Positions 11,290 to 23,486 of a stretch of DNA of 64,000 bases are shown here, one piece after another; positions within the stretch are counted from its first letter, which is position 1, and every line of letters starts with the position of its first letter. Source of the stretch: Sclerotinia nivalis (Eukaryota > Ascomycota > Leotiomycetes > Helotiales > Sclerotiniaceae); the NCBI GenBank assembly GCA_029531795.1, contig JAPEIS010000010.1, positions 2,294,001 through 2,358,000 of the forward strand, read 5' to 3'. Below the pieces are notes generated by a model that saw only the letters and a program-made list of their open reading frames with translations, made no database searches and had not been told where the DNA came from. Made by a program: the position numbers and the translations under genes.

Positions 11290-12720
11290 ATTATAAACCC
11301 GATAGTTTTTAATCTATTTAAACTTCTATTTGACGATTATTTAGTTTATAAGGGATCATTTTTTTTCACTTCAATTTTATTTTTTTTATAAATTCAATTA
11401 TTCAAACCTTTTCAATTACCTTCCTTTCAATATAACGAAAGATCAAAATGATTCTTTTATTCTTATTATTTGTATTCAATAACCGAAGTGATATCTTCGT
11501 TTGAAGAACAAATACTTGATTTAAGGAATCTAGGAACAAATCAATCCAAATATTGATCCATTTATTTCAATTTCAAACATTACTATTTCAAATTCAGATT
11601 TAATAAATGAATTAATTTGTACTCAGATTGATTAACTAATAGTCAAACTTTTTGTTCTTTTCTTTGTTACCGATCTCCAAACGAAGTACAATCGAGTTAA
11701 TCAAATTTGATATCAAAAGGAATTCTTGGAATATTTTGTAACAATTCAAATAAAAGAGGATCCAAATGAAGATATTAGAATAAACGATTCCGATAATTAT
11801 ATATCAGAATCTGTTCTATTTAAATCCATTACTTTACTTCTAATTACTTTCTAAAATATATTCACGGAATTCAATATTCTTTAAATGGAGTATCGATATT
11901 AATAATAAAAATATACATAAAATCATAAAACTTTTTGAAATATCTATAAATAGATTGAATCATTTATCGATCAAATATATTTTATAAAGCTATTTATTCT
12001 TAATAAAAATACAATGATTCTTTTTTTCAAGATAATCATTTTTTTATTCAAACAAAAGTTTGTATCAATAATAATTTTTACTAAATTAGTAATTCTTTAT
12101 AAATATCGGTCTATTCTAGTATAAGTATTATTCGATAGAATCGACCCTATCAAATAGCATAGGGATTGGATAATCATCTTCATCAAAGTTTAGGTATATA
12201 AGATTACAAAAATACAGGATGAAATCGCTATCAATGTTTTTCTATAAACAGTTGGTACCAGGATACTCCCAACCTGAGTAAATATTATAATAATACAGAT
12301 CGAAATAAATAATCAATTTGAAATACCAAATCTTTCATTCAAACAACTCAATGATATTTTTAAAGAATTAATCTTTTAGGATTTGATCGTTTCTAAAACC
12401 AAAGAAAATATATATTTTATTCTTAATTCTTTTTAAAATAATAAAAAGTCTAAAAAGAATAAGAAGGGATTTAATTTTAAAAGTAATTAAAATATCAGTA
12501 AAATCTAGGATTATCCTTACAAAACGGAAGCCGAATAAAAGAATAATTTTAAACATCAATACCCTATAAGCAATTATAAAACTATAAAATTAACGCTCAT
12601 TGGTAAAACAAATCCAATATTTAGACGATTTTATATCGATTCCGATCTTAAAGCAATTAGAAATCGAGCAAATTTACAATTTTGAAAGTATATATATTTT
12701 GAATAGATTAAAAAAAATGG
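11290..12720 (+). pseudogene. copia gag relic (K2)
   Basis: Lies between the 5' LTR and the protease and should contain the primer binding site, leader and gag. The DNA keeps more C and G than K1. I see no open frame of note; gag is placed by position and by the match to K1 from 11768 onward. A Lys/Arg/Asn-rich stretch at about 12480-12560 may be the nucleocapsid end. Confidence 0.5.
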
Positions 12721-13107
12721 ATGAAATTTAATATAAATCTTTCTGAATATATACTTAATGTTGTTATCCTTGATATTCGAATCAATCGAATAGGGATTTA
12801 TTCTACTATTGTAGGGGTTCATCATTTTTTTAATAGTATTCTACTTGATAATTATAATATTATACATATCATGAACGATATCTTTTTTTTTAATAACAAT
12901 CGATATATATTATCTAATCTAAATAATTTTATAGAAGCAAATATTATATCCTTCCAAGTTCTAGACTATGGTACCTATATATTCAAAAGTATTATTATAA
13001 GAAAAGGATATTCTAACAATAATCTTGTTCTAAACAATATAGCACTTATCCCTGATTTCCATATCAATATCATCTCAAAGGTTCGATTGTTGAAAACTGA
13101 TATATAA
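12721..13107 (+). pseudogene. copia aspartic protease relic (K2)
   Basis: 128 residues, same length and start as the K1 copy. Residues 41-53 (L-L-D-N-Y-N-I-I-H-I-M-N-D) correspond to the active-site loop, with Asp-43 and His-49 kept and the Ser/Gly lost. Residues 107-124 give the family block VLNNIALIPDFHINIISK. The common 128-residue length in K1 and K2 suggests the ATG and the stop, or the codon that became it, are old. Role: polyprotein processing. Confidence 0.78.
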
Positions 13108-14418
13108 TATTTCGAATACAATTGTACTTTCCATAAAAGAAATCTATCAAATAGCATTATAGTTATTTAATATATTTGTATTGAAAATTTTGTATTTCTA
13201 AAACATAAATCACTTTTTATTTACTCGAATATTCTTTTATCAATTCCCATAAACAATCCTTTTTTGATATATCCAATTATGAATCGTAAAATTAATAAAG
13301 TATTTCATTAATCTCATAATCAATCTCTTCCAAAAGAAGATACAAGTAAATTATAATATAAACACTCAAAATATCTAGGAAAAGAAGTATTCGAATATTT
13401 AGTATTTGCAATAAGAAATATCAAAATAAAAAGTATTATTTGTATTGAATATACAGATTGTACTTACATATATACAAAACAGATCATCTCTTATACATTG
13501 AATGATCGTCAATCGTTTTGATTATTTTACAAAATTCAATAGGATCTTTTTGATTTCGAAAAAGGATATACAAATGTATTATAGTTTCTCGTAATCAAAG
13601 AAATATATAATAACAAGATTTTCTCATATCTTTTTTATAAAAAGATTTATAATGAAGTATTTTCCATTATACAAAGCTTCTTTGTTTAAATTCATTATAA
13701 ATACAATCTAACAATCATAGAAATTAAACAAAATAACAATACATTTATCATTGGGATTATGGAAGATACACTGTTCGAGAAATGGATTAAACAAAAAGGT
13801 ATTGAGTTTAAGCTATCCCTTTCTTACATACACAAACCCAATAAAAAATCAAAACATATAAATCAAGAAATAATCACGAAACAAATCAAAATACAGATTA
13901 CAACAAATTTATTGAACAAATTCTAAATGGAAATAGTACAGGCTGTAATCTATTTATACAATATAAATCCTTTAAAGACCAAATCCTTCAAATCTTCTAA
14001 TGAGATACTCGATATATAATTCTGTGATTACCTTCGTAAAGATAATCCTTTGTTTATAGAAAAAATATTTGATGATCTTTATCCCAATTGGAATGGAATC
14101 TACAGATACAAATATCGAGTTTATCCTTTGGATAAAAACAAAGAGGCTGGAATTAATAGAAAATAGTATAAAATCAATCCTCGAGTATATATTAAGTATT
14201 TGATAGACTACATTCTAGGTATATTAATTTACCACATATAAATGCCCAAACTCGATAAAATTATTGTTATTCGAAATGTTATATTCAAAGAAAATTTCAT
14301 TTACTATATAGATTCTGTTAATCAAATGATCGATATTCATAATACAAAAAAGCTCAAACAATTTGCTAAAACCTTCAATATACAGAATTATATAGAAATG
14401 GATGGAACAATTATTTAA
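13108..14418 (+). pseudogene. copia integrase relic (K2)
   Basis: GAG-pre-integrase and zinc-binding region first, then the catalytic core. The best landmark is near 13940: EIVQAVIYLYNINP followed by a Lys-rich stretch, the A-x-Y-L-x-N-x-x-P block at the end of the Ty1/copia integrase core. Integrase would join cDNA to target DNA, giving the 5-bp TSDs seen here. Frames are broken by stops. Boundaries are approximate. Confidence 0.6.
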
Positions 14419-14886
14419 TATAAAAACAATTATAATGATTTCAATTACTTACCTATAAACATTGATCGAAAAGCTCTTGATTTATCTATTAAACGCATTT
14501 TAGATCTACTATCTATAAACGAATTGGATTCGGGGATAAATATAGATCTAGAAGATAATAATAGAAATACAAAAATCGATCTAGGATTATCTAATTCATT
14601 TAACAAATTAGATGATAACGATAGAATACATAATAGAGATATACAAGTATTAATCGATTCTTTTATTGGAGAGACCGAAAATATTGATTCTGTTATTGAA
14701 AGACAATTATATCTCAAAAATGAAAATATTAACACTGCTCAAAGGGATACTCGTAATAATAACTCGAACCCCAATTTTGTAGAATATATTGATATGGGGA
14801 ATATAGAATTTGAGCTTATTGATTATACCATTGAAGTTTTTTGCAATGAATACAAAAGTGACCCAAAGTTTCCTTCAATTGATTAA
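14419..14886 (+). pseudogene. copia integrase C-terminal extension / RT spacer (K2)
   Basis: Open for 155 codons from a TAA at 14416 to the TAA at 14884. The sequence is acidic and Asn/Asp-rich (for example INIDLEDNNRNTKIDLGLSN), as expected for the disordered tail between integrase and reverse transcriptase in copia polyproteins. The same segment occurs twice in K1 (5385-5495 and 8050-8265). The bounding stop at 14416 probably replaced CAA. Confidence 0.65.
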
Positions 14887-17050
14887 TTACAACATTCCAA
14901 AAGGAAATCTATACACTGGAATGATCCACCAAAATACTTTGTAAAGGAAATCCAATTATTGGAAAGACTACCATACCCTACATTATCTTTCGATAAGTTT
15001 ATAAAAAACTCACAGATTTATAACCTTGAAAAAAAATCAAAGAGAACTCGTTTAATAAAGATTGAAATACCCAGAGTTTAGATCAATCCATCTAAGTTTC
15101 AATCATTCGATTACCAATCAGAATTATCTCTTTTCCAAAACTATATTTCAAAATAAATAGTATATACTCGAAGACAAATATATATATAGCAATATTATCA
15201 GGGAAACAATTTCAATACTAGTTTTTATATTGGAATTATTATTATACAAAAAACAAACTCATCGGGATTAAATTGTTTTAATGATTTTTATTTTATCTTC
15301 TAATACGATCAATTTGAAATGGATGATATAAAAGAATATTTATAATTTGTAATAATTCATAATATAATCATTATTGAAATTAAAATAAAGTTATTATTGC
15401 CATCTATATAATTTACAATCAATAAATCATAAGCAATACCTTTCCCTCGAATTTATATTTTTACAATTCCGAAACTACCCCGCTTTTATTCTCAATTAGA
15501 AAAATATCAAATGGGATATTGATTCAAACAGGATTACGATTTTGAGATTAATAACCTTAAGGCTAAGAATATATAGTGTGAAATCGATTCCGGATTGGAA
15601 TTTATAAAACCGATCCTTTTTCAATAGGTGTTTATATATAAATACAATGATCAAGGATTAATCATTTGTTACTGTTTTCGTTTAATAATGCAAAAAGACC
15701 TTCAGGTTAAAAGTATTATTGAAACTACTTATGCCGTTATATTCGCTAATCGATCATTCCGAATCGCAATGGCAATCGTCGTTAAATACAATCTCGAAAC
15801 AAAGTAATATAATATAATCAACATTTTTGTCAATACTCTATACAACCCTTTTAATACCTCAATTATATACTATCTTTCTGACGACTACAAAATCCCTAAC
15901 AAAAATGTAATCATCGATCGAGCTCTGTATAGTCTTTATGATTCCCCAGCAATATAGTTTAGGGATTTCATTCGGATGTTTGAAAAACTAAGATTGGTAT
16001 AATATAAGGAGGAGCTGTATTTATATAAACCCAAAGTACATTATTATGATCTTATTTTTTGTAGATAACGTTCAGGTTATATATTATAAAAAAAACGAAT
16101 TAGCTGTCATCAAAATCACTAAAGGAATCAAAACTGTATATAAACTACATAATTTTGAAGATATAAAATAATTTCTAGGAATATATATCCTTTGTGATCG
16201 ATTCAAGAAAAAGCTGTAGCTAGCTCATAACATATACATTAAAAAGATTGCTAAGAAATTTAAAGCAATTAATGAAATAGCATACACACTATTATTTATA
16301 ATAGTATTTCGAAAAAACTCAGGTTAGGCTCCTATATATATAATCAAACTATATTAGGAGAAAATGGGATCAATCCTATATACTGCGATTATAATAAGAG
16401 TAAATGTTTTATTTGCTGTTTTGCAATTGAGTTACTATTTAACCAATCCATCAATCGAATATATAAAAGCCGTTGATCATTACCTTGAATATCTTTGGAA
16501 TATAAGGTTTCTTATAATACAATATAGTAATAATTAGATATTACAATTTTTTATTTTCTTAGATATTTTTTTTGCGAATGATTCTGATATGTGTTGATTA
16601 TTTTAAGGGTATATTATATCCCTTTTCGATGGTTTAGTTATATAGAAAGTATCTAAATAGGATATTGTGATTACTTCAATAATGGAAGTTGAATTATTTG
16701 GTGTTGAACGTATGTCAAAAGAAACCATAACAATTTTATACTTTCTAAAAGAAATCGATCTTGCAATGAAAGAACCTATATCAATATTTTGTGATAATTA
16801 GTAAGCAATCAGATTGGTAATTGGTGAGAACGAACGAATAATTACAAAGCTAAGGTATATCGATATATAGAATATATAGTTGCAACAGGAATATTCAAAA
16901 GGAAGCTTTTATGTGACCTACCTTCCAATTGTCAATATGATAATCGATAGACTCATCAAGAACCTTACACAACAAAAGTTCGAACGTTTTCGCTCTCTTC
17001 TAAACCTACAGAATATTAGCAATAGGATCACGGAGATTGAGTAAAAATAA
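14887..17050 (+). pseudogene. copia reverse transcriptase and RNase H relic (K2)
   Basis: RT landmarks: an IFVNTLYNPF block near 15800, then ALYSLYDSPAI with FRDFIRMFEKL (about 15930-16000), the counterpart of the copia L-x-x-SLYGLRQ-x-x-x-x-W region. A FLGIYI-like block is near 16175. RNase H follows with FCDNQ (stop) AIRLV, matching the copia C-D-N-Q-x-A motif near 16795, then the R-x-K-x-I-D-I-like stretch to about 17050. Frames shift at several points. Confidence 0.7.
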
Positions 17051-17521
17051 TTACAGATTATTTGTTGTATTGTATTTATACAAACAAAACATTATTATAA
17101 TATCATACAAAATTGATGAAATTTGATCGCACATGTACATTACACCAGTTAGTTCGTTAATATTCATCAAAACTGATTATATCAATCAAATCGACCAATA
17201 CATTATAATTTATATTCATTTCTTTATATCAATTGATCAATACGATTAAAATGATCAACTCTATCCAAATAATCAATATTCAGAATAACCAATATAATCA
17301 ATGGATCAATTTTATCGATATAATCGTGAAATGATCAAATTTAATCAATTTGATCAATATGATCAATTAATCGATCAAATTGAACCACACCACCAATTTC
17401 AATCGGAATCGCTCGAAATCGATACTTATACATTATCAAGATCTATACTCTATGCCTAATCAATCACTACTTTTTATAATCTTTCCTTATTGTTATAAAT
17501 CGATTCTCGATTTAAAATATG
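17051..17521 (+). other. 3' untranslated region of K2 with GATCAAT-rich tract
   Basis: No coding sequence seen. From about 17210 to 17390 it is built of variants of ttgatcaat / atcaattgatcaa. The same block occurs inverted in K3 (about 18230-18380). The purine tract expected before the 3' LTR is poorly preserved here (ctcgatttaaaata). Confidence 0.6.
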
Positions 17522-17905
17522 TGTTACAGATAATCATATATTATTTAAATTATATATAAATGATCTATAATCAATACATTATTGCTTTTCTATATTATTT
17601 ATATTGTACAATCATTGTATATTTTCTTACATCATTTGTATTCAAGTTATTCTAAATCCTTGATTATTCTTACGATTAATCAAAATGATCTTGATATAAT
17701 ATCATTAGAAATCATACCTCAATAATATATCTCATTAGATAGATAACGAAGATCTAATCTATATATACAACCTTCGATTGTTAAAATCGAAGGCAAGTTA
17801 TTCAACAAATTCTCATTAAATTAATTATTTAACTTTATCACTTCAATAGAACCATCTTCTCCCTGATCCCTTCAATATACTCTGTGATCATACTATCTTG
17901 TGATA
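17522..17905 (+). repeat. 3' LTR of K2 (384 bp)
   Basis: Starts TGTTACAGATAATC, ends CTTGTGATA, followed at once by the TSD attat and the remaining part of the K3 LTR. Differences from the 5' LTR are nearly all C/T or G/A. Confidence 0.92.
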
Positions 17906-17910
17906 ATTAT

Positions 17911-18099
17911 ATTAGGATCAGCTTGATTAATTGTAAGGATAATCAAGGAATTAGAATAATCTGAATATGAATGATATAAGAAAACATATGATGATTGTAT
18001 AATATAAATAATATAGAAAAGAGTATAATGATTATATAATAATATATTGATTATAGATCATTTATATATAATTTAGATAATATATAATTATCTGTAATA
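17911..18099 (-). repeat. 3' LTR of K3, right fragment
   Basis: Continues the K3 LTR after K2. It matches the reverse complement of the first half of the K LTR and ends tctgtaata, the inverted terminus (TATTACAGATAAT on the minus strand). Confidence 0.88.
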
Positions 18100-19215
18100 T
18101 ACCCTTCAGATCGAGAATCGATCTGTAATAATAAGAAAAGATTATAAAGAGTAGTGATTGATTAAATATAGAGTATAGGTTTTGATAATGTATAAGTATC
18201 GATTTCGAGCGATTTCGATTGAAATTGGTAGTGTAGTTCAATTTGGTCGATTAATTGACTATATTGACCAAATTGACCAAATTGATTATTTCACGATTAC
18301 ATCGATAAGGTTGATCTATTGATCATATTGATTGTTTCGAATATTGATTATTTGGATAGAGTTGATCGTTTTAATTGTATTGATCAATTGATGTGAAGAA
18401 ATGAATATAAGTTGTAATGTATTGGTCGATTTGATTGATGTAGTTGGTTTTGATTAGTGTTAACGAACTAGCTGGCGTAATGTACATGTACGATCAAATT
18501 TCATCAATTTTGTATGGTATTATGATGGTGTTTTGTTCGAAAGTGCACAATGCTGCAAATGGTTCGTGATTAATATAATCGAATTAATTAAACGATACAA
18601 TGAGGTTTCGAAGAGTACAATGATATTCGAAAAGGGAAAGTACGACTGAAAAAGGTCTGAAAGTAAGCTATCTCATCTTTCATTTTTGTATTATGATAAT
18701 TATGATAATAACGAAGGTGATACTTGAAATGATCTAAATCCTAATGGGTATCGTGTAAGAGTAAATTGAGGAGGACTTTGATCATATACAAATTTGACGA
18801 AATTTGTTTGTATATTTATATGATCGATTAGTAGTTGAATTATATCTTTCAATCAGTATTATATATAATATTAATCATATCAAAATAGATAGAGGAAGTT
18901 TTTGATTGTATATTAATTCGATAGAATTTGTTTGTAGATATATACGATTGGTTTCTTATTCAGTTTTGAATGGTATCATTTTCATATCGAGGATCAAAGA
19001 GAGAAAAGATATCGAAAAAATATTAAGAAGAGTTAGTAATGAATTAAATAGTTTTTGTTTTATTATAGGTTTTTGAATAAAAGGATATTGTAATAATAAT
19101 CACGAATTAATTGATGTTGTATATATATATAAACAAATTTCATTAATTTTGTATGGTATTATAGTAATGTTTTGTTTGTATGAGTATAATACAGCAAATA
19201 ATCTGTAATTATTCT
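18100..19215 (-). other. 3' untranslated region of K3 with an extra 0.5-kb segment
   Basis: 18100-18570 is the inverted counterpart of K2 17090-17521, including the GATCAAT-like tract. A stretch of about 85 bp (aaatttcatcaattttgtat...) at 18497-18575 recurs at 19122-19208, enclosing about 0.53 kb with no match in K1 or K2. That segment holds a perfect ACAAATTT/AAATTTGT inverted repeat near 18789 and no recognisable protein. It may be older K sequence that K2 lost by recombination between the repeats, or an insertion. Confidence 0.5.
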
Positions 19216-20114
19216 TACTCAATTTCTATAATTTTATTATTAATATTTTGTAGATTCAAAAGAAAGTAGAAGTATTCGAACCTTTGTTGTATAAGATTCT
19301 TAATGAATCTATCGACTATTATATCGGCAATTGGAAAATAGATTATATAAAAACTCTCTTTTGAGTATTCCTATTGCAATTATATATTCTATATATCGAT
19401 ATATTTGAGCTTTGTAATGATTCGTTTGTTCTCATTAATTACCAATCTAATTATTTGTTGGTTATTATAGAATATTGATATAGATTCTTTTATTGCAAGA
19501 TCGATTTTCTTTAGAAAATATAAAATTGTTATAGTTTTTTTTGATATATGCTCAATACTGAATAATTTAGCTTCAATTATTAAAGTAGTTATAATATCCT
19601 ATTTAGATATTTTCTATATAATTAAATTATCGAAAAGGGATATAATATATTTTTGGAATAATCGATATGTATTAGGATTATCCGTGAAAGAAATGTTTGA
19701 GAAGATAAGAAATTGTAGTATCTGATTATTATTATATTGTATTACAAGAAATCTTGTATTCTAAAGATATTCAAGACAATAATCAATGGTTTTTATATAT
19801 TTGGTCGATGGATTGATCAAGTAGTGATTTAGTTGTAAAGTAGTGAATAAAACATTTGCTTTTATTATGATTGCAATATATAAAACTGATCTCATTTTTC
19901 CTGATATAATTTGATTATATATATAGGAGTTTGATCTAAGTTTTTCCGAAATATCATTATAGATAGCGGTATATATATTATTCTATTTGTTGCTTTAAAT
20001 TTCTTAGTAATCTTTTCAATATATATATTATAAACTAATTATAGTTTTTTCTTAGATCGATTACAAAGGATATATATTCTTAAAAACTATTTTGTATCTT
20101 CAAAATTATATAGT
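19216..20114 (-). pseudogene. copia RNase H and reverse transcriptase end relic (K3)
   Basis: Minus-strand counterpart of K2 16100-17090, aligned throughout at DNA level. It lacks the tRNA-like insertion of K1, which shows that insertion is not ancestral. It stops at 20114, inside RT, where the left LTR of element I begins. Confidence 0.7.
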
Positions 20115-20184
20115 TATTATAGTGGTGGTAGAGTGCTTTAAGATATAATGATATTCTACAAAGAAAGAAGAAAATGCTAGAAAG
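20115..20184 (-). repeat. 3' LTR of I, left fragment (70 bp)
   Basis: Reverse complement of the end of the H LTR: tattatagtgg...ctttaagatataatgatattc. Ends in gaaag (20180-20184), the TSD of J1. The remaining 76 bp are at 53929-54004; the sum of 146 bp equals the H LTR length. Confidence 0.9.
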
Positions 20185-20405
20185 TGTAACGATCCTGTAT
20201 TAATACCCTAAACCATTCTTTATTTTGTTCTTTGATCCCTTTCGAAGGGATCATTTATTTCACCCTATATTCGCTTAGATTTTGGTCCTTTTCGAGGGGA
20301 TTATAAAAGACTCAACTTTATTATCTTTTGTATAATAATTTGTTATTCTCTAGTATAGATTAATTGATTCATTCTATTATACTTTGAATTAAGATTATCG
20401 TTATA
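20185..20405 (+). repeat. 5' LTR of J1 (221 bp)
   Basis: Starts TGTAACGATCCTG, ends ATCGTTATA. Same length as the 3' LTR and the J2 LTR. It carries two short imperfect palindromes (cccttt-cgaaggg; ccttttcgagggg). Differences between copies are transitions. Confidence 0.92.
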
Positions 20406-20557
20406 TTATAACAAACTCATTAGCTTTTTTGAGAAAGATAGAATATCCTTTGAGAAGGCTAGAATATCTAGTTAGTTATATTCATCGAGGTTACTGAATT
20501 AGCGAAACTTTTATATTTATCTGATTGACCTTTCGAATTTCTATTGGTATTATTGCT
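20406..20557 (+). other. Leader of J1
   Basis: Untranslated leader between LTR and gag ATG. The primer binding site should start at 20406 (ttataacaaactc) but is too altered to name the tRNA. Confidence 0.5.
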
Positions 20558-21880
20558 ATGTTTACTCGACCAAGGAAACCTTGTACCCCTTAGTTTACAA
20601 CTGAGGAGGTCGCTGTAGCAGAACTACAAGTTCAAATCGATCAAACAAAATAAAAGAAAGATTTTGAATTTGATGTAGGAGTCGATGAAATAGTAGCTAT
20701 AAGTCTATCTTTGTATTTGCTAATTCGAGGAGAACTAATTCCTTTTGTAACCGGAACGACAACTTACTAAAATCTACAAAAAGAAAATCAAGAAATCCGA
20801 GCTCAAAATCTGATTATATTGGAGCAATTAGATCAAATTCATTTTGCTCTAATTAGTTTTGTACAAGATAGATCATTTGATATAGATAGCAATAAATCTA
20901 CCTTCTATTCTAAAATATGTTAATGATATTTTCGACAAATTAAGGATCCCGATATTGTCATTTTTAACAAGAAAGATTTTAGTTTTGAAAGAAGATTAGT
21001 ATTTATAATATCTTTTTATAGAAAATTCAATACAAAAATGAAAGATCCTGAATTTTTCAATAATAAAGTCTTTTTTTTTTCGAATCATAAAGATTTTTTG
21101 TAGAAGGAAAATTCTTGGATAATATAGATCATTATTTAGACGAAAATACGAAAATTCGTATTATCTTTCGATAGACTATTGATGATGTACAATGATATCT
21201 GAAATCGAAAATGATCCGAAAGAAGTTTATTATATATTAAAATGTTTTGGATTATCTTAGTTCTATTTATCTTGTATTTAATCGATAGGAATTGATTATA
21301 AACGAATTCCGATTCCTGTGAATGGAAATTATAACTTTCCATCAATTCTATATACAGTTCTTGGAATTCGCGGTTGAAGCCGATCAATCAGAAGATTTTT
21401 TTCGAAAAGAATTCATTTCGAAGCTTTCCTTTTCGTTGAAAACTGTGATAATAGTTATGATGAATCTTTACTTCGATTTTCAGGATTATATTAATTATCT
21501 AACGAATATGGATACAAGGATGTATATTGTGAATCAGAAATATATTATTATAATCAAAAATCAAACTCGAAAGAATTCCTTATTTGATAATTATGTTAAA
21601 AGTTTCACTTTTTTATATGAGAATGCCAAATCTGAATATATCGGAAAAGAAAAATCGGTTATCCTTAGGTTTATTCCGAATTTCAAATTTTACTTCTCTG
21701 TTTTATTCTTCCCTTGCTTTAAATGCAAAATCTCCAATTGGATTAAAGATTATATATATTTTTTTGGTATCTAGGAAATTGATATAGTTTTCGAAGACAA
21801 AAGAACTATTTTAGAAATTCCCGATTCCGATTTATATAAATCGGGAAAGGATTAATTCTTGGGAAAATCTTCTTTCAAAG
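20558..21880 (+). pseudogene. gag relic of J1
   Basis: ATG at 20558 gives MFTRPRKPCTP then a TAG at 20591 and a TAA at 20651, both consistent with CAG/CAA to stop. The frame resumes after each (for example FTTEEVAVAELQVQID, then FDVGVDEIVAISL). A coiled, Gln/Glu-rich part (QKENQEIRAQNLIILEQLDQ) comes before the capsid region. After a frame change the open piece 21322-21774 continues (residues YINYLTNMDTRMYIVNQKY). J2 has the same protein from 62610. Gag would form the particle; no intact zinc knuckle is visible. Confidence 0.75.
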
Positions 21881-22901
21881 TTATCAATATAATCTCAAAT
21901 ATATTGATCTATAGAGTTTTATAAGTAGTGATAGCTTTTTACTCCTTTGTTATTTTTTAGTTTATAATTTCCAAATCCGATCTTTCGTATTAGCAGATAT
22001 TGAAGTCTTTATTTATTTGTTTATTAATATTCGTTTTGTATATCAATTTTTTCGATGTATTAATATTTTTATTACTTTTTTGAACAATTCTATCTCTATT
22101 CAAAGATATAACGGCTGACAAGGCGTTATTGTCATTCATTCTATTCGTTTAATGTTTCGATTAGATAATAGAATTTTCCTTTAAGCTCTTTTTTTATTAA
22201 TTGAGATGAAAAGGGATATCATTATCGAAGATCTATAATTCAAAGTTTATAATGTAATACCCCAATCATTTAATTATCAATTAGTATAACCAAAAGATTT
22301 ACTATTAATCCTATACTTTTTCAGAGATGTTATCATTTTCAGAAAGTCTCTTTTAGTTTTCAAATCATTATCCAATTCCGAAATCGAATAAGATATACGA
22401 TGTCGAGATGCCTTTTTTGAAATCGATTATCTAAAATCTTTACTTTTATTAGCCAGATTCATTATTAAATATAAATAGGATTTATATATCAACTTTTGAT
22501 AGATGGAAAAGGAATTCAAAGAAAATTCGTTTATAGAACAATTTTTGTTTTTCTTTAACGATATCAAAAACGATTTTGTATTTTCTGAGGGAACCAAATC
22601 AATTAATTATTCTATTTTTCTAAATAAGCTATTCTTTGAATATTATTGATCAAATTATTTATTCTAGGTTGTTATCGATATTATTGTAATCTTCGTTGAA
22701 ACTTTCAAAATGTATAATCGTTGTTGTGATAATACTATTTTTTTTATTAGCATTTATAAAATCAATATAGTGTTGAAGAATCGAATAAGGAATATTAATG
22801 ATGAGGAATTCTAAGAACTATTTCAAAGAGTTCTCTAAATATATTATGAATATCTCGAAATCTTTTCAAAAAAGGAATCTGATAAATTACTTCAATATAT
22901 A
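21881..22901 (+). pseudogene. protease region of J1 (no clear motif)
   Basis: By position this carries the end of gag, the protease and the linker to RT. I could not identify a D-[ST]-G triad by eye. The sequence has the same composition as the rest of J1 and shows no sign of a foreign insertion. Confidence 0.35.
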
Positions 22902-23486
22902 ATGTATGATTATAAAATCGAAATTCTATTAGATTCTCAATTCAGAATTAGCTCTATTTATAATATGTTATCGGAAGAACTTTTAGTTGTCAAGGAATAC
23001 CTTATCGATAATTTCAAAAAGAGTTTCATTAAAACTAGCTCCTTTTTATTCGTTGTATTAGTATTCTTTGTTTCCAAATCGAATAATAGCTTATATTTCT
23101 ATATCGATTTTCGACGATTCAATGTTATCATTAAAAGGGACGAATACTCTTTGCTATTGATCGATAAGATTCTAATGCGTATCTCAAAATCTAAGATATT
23201 CACGAAGTTGGATATTCGACAAGTATTTCACTAAATTCGTATACATTCCGATTCTGAAGATTTGATTATATTCCGAATACGATACGGAATTTATAAGTAT
23301 AAGGTTTTGCTCTTTGGATTGATCAATGATTCTGTTATTTATCAATACTATATGAATAATATTCTTTTCGATTTTTTGAATATAACCTGTATTGTTTATT
23401 TAGACGATATTTTAATCTACTCCAAGAATAAAACAGAATACGAAATATATATATTACAAATTCTTGATTGTCTTTGTAAAGCTGGG
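22902..23486 (+). pseudogene. reverse transcriptase relic of J1, upstream part
   Basis: Gypsy RT blocks in order: FFVSKSNNSLYFYIDFRRFN, then LLIDKILMRIS, FTKLDIRQ, after a stop IRYGIYKYKVLLFGLIND, and the catalytic box CIVYLDDILIYSK, with both Asp residues intact. The frame runs to DCLCKAG, where D is inserted at 23487. RT continues at 43556 after the second ctggg copy. It lies in frame with little shift, one of the better preserved RT relics here. Confidence 0.85.

Larger units (their letters stand above)
10905..17905 (+). mobile_element. Ty1/copia element K2, full length
   Basis: A 7001-bp element with LTRs at 10905-11289 and 17522-17905 and a perfect 5-bp TSD attat (10900-10904 and 17906-17910). 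It sits inside the 3' LTR of K3. Coding order is gag, protease, integrase, reverse transcriptase, RNase H, which defines Ty1/copia. It is the reference copy here for K1 and K3. The reading frames are broken by many transitions. Confidence 0.92.
10696..20114 (-). mobile_element. Ty1/copia element K3, minus, truncated
   Basis: Minus-oriented copia copy inserted in the 3' untranslated region of K1 (left flank ctata, 10691-10695). Its 3' LTR is split by K2 into 10696-10904 and 17911-18099. A purine-rich tract (aagggta on the minus strand, just right of 18099) abuts the LTR. Reading leftward on the minus strand, sequence from 20114 down gives the end of RT and RNase H. Everything upstream (rest of RT, integrase, gag, 5' LTR) is missing at the junction with element I. 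Confidence 0.8.

Noticed and set aside
17210..18380. GATCAAT-type repeats considered as a CRISPR-like or satellite array
   Set aside because: Units are short, irregular and without constant spacers; the tract is part of the copia 3' untranslated region in two orientations.
21584..21787. Second plus-strand frame overlapping J1 gag
   Set aside because: It overlaps the gag frame 21322-21774, which has a clear counterpart in J2; the overlapping frame does not.
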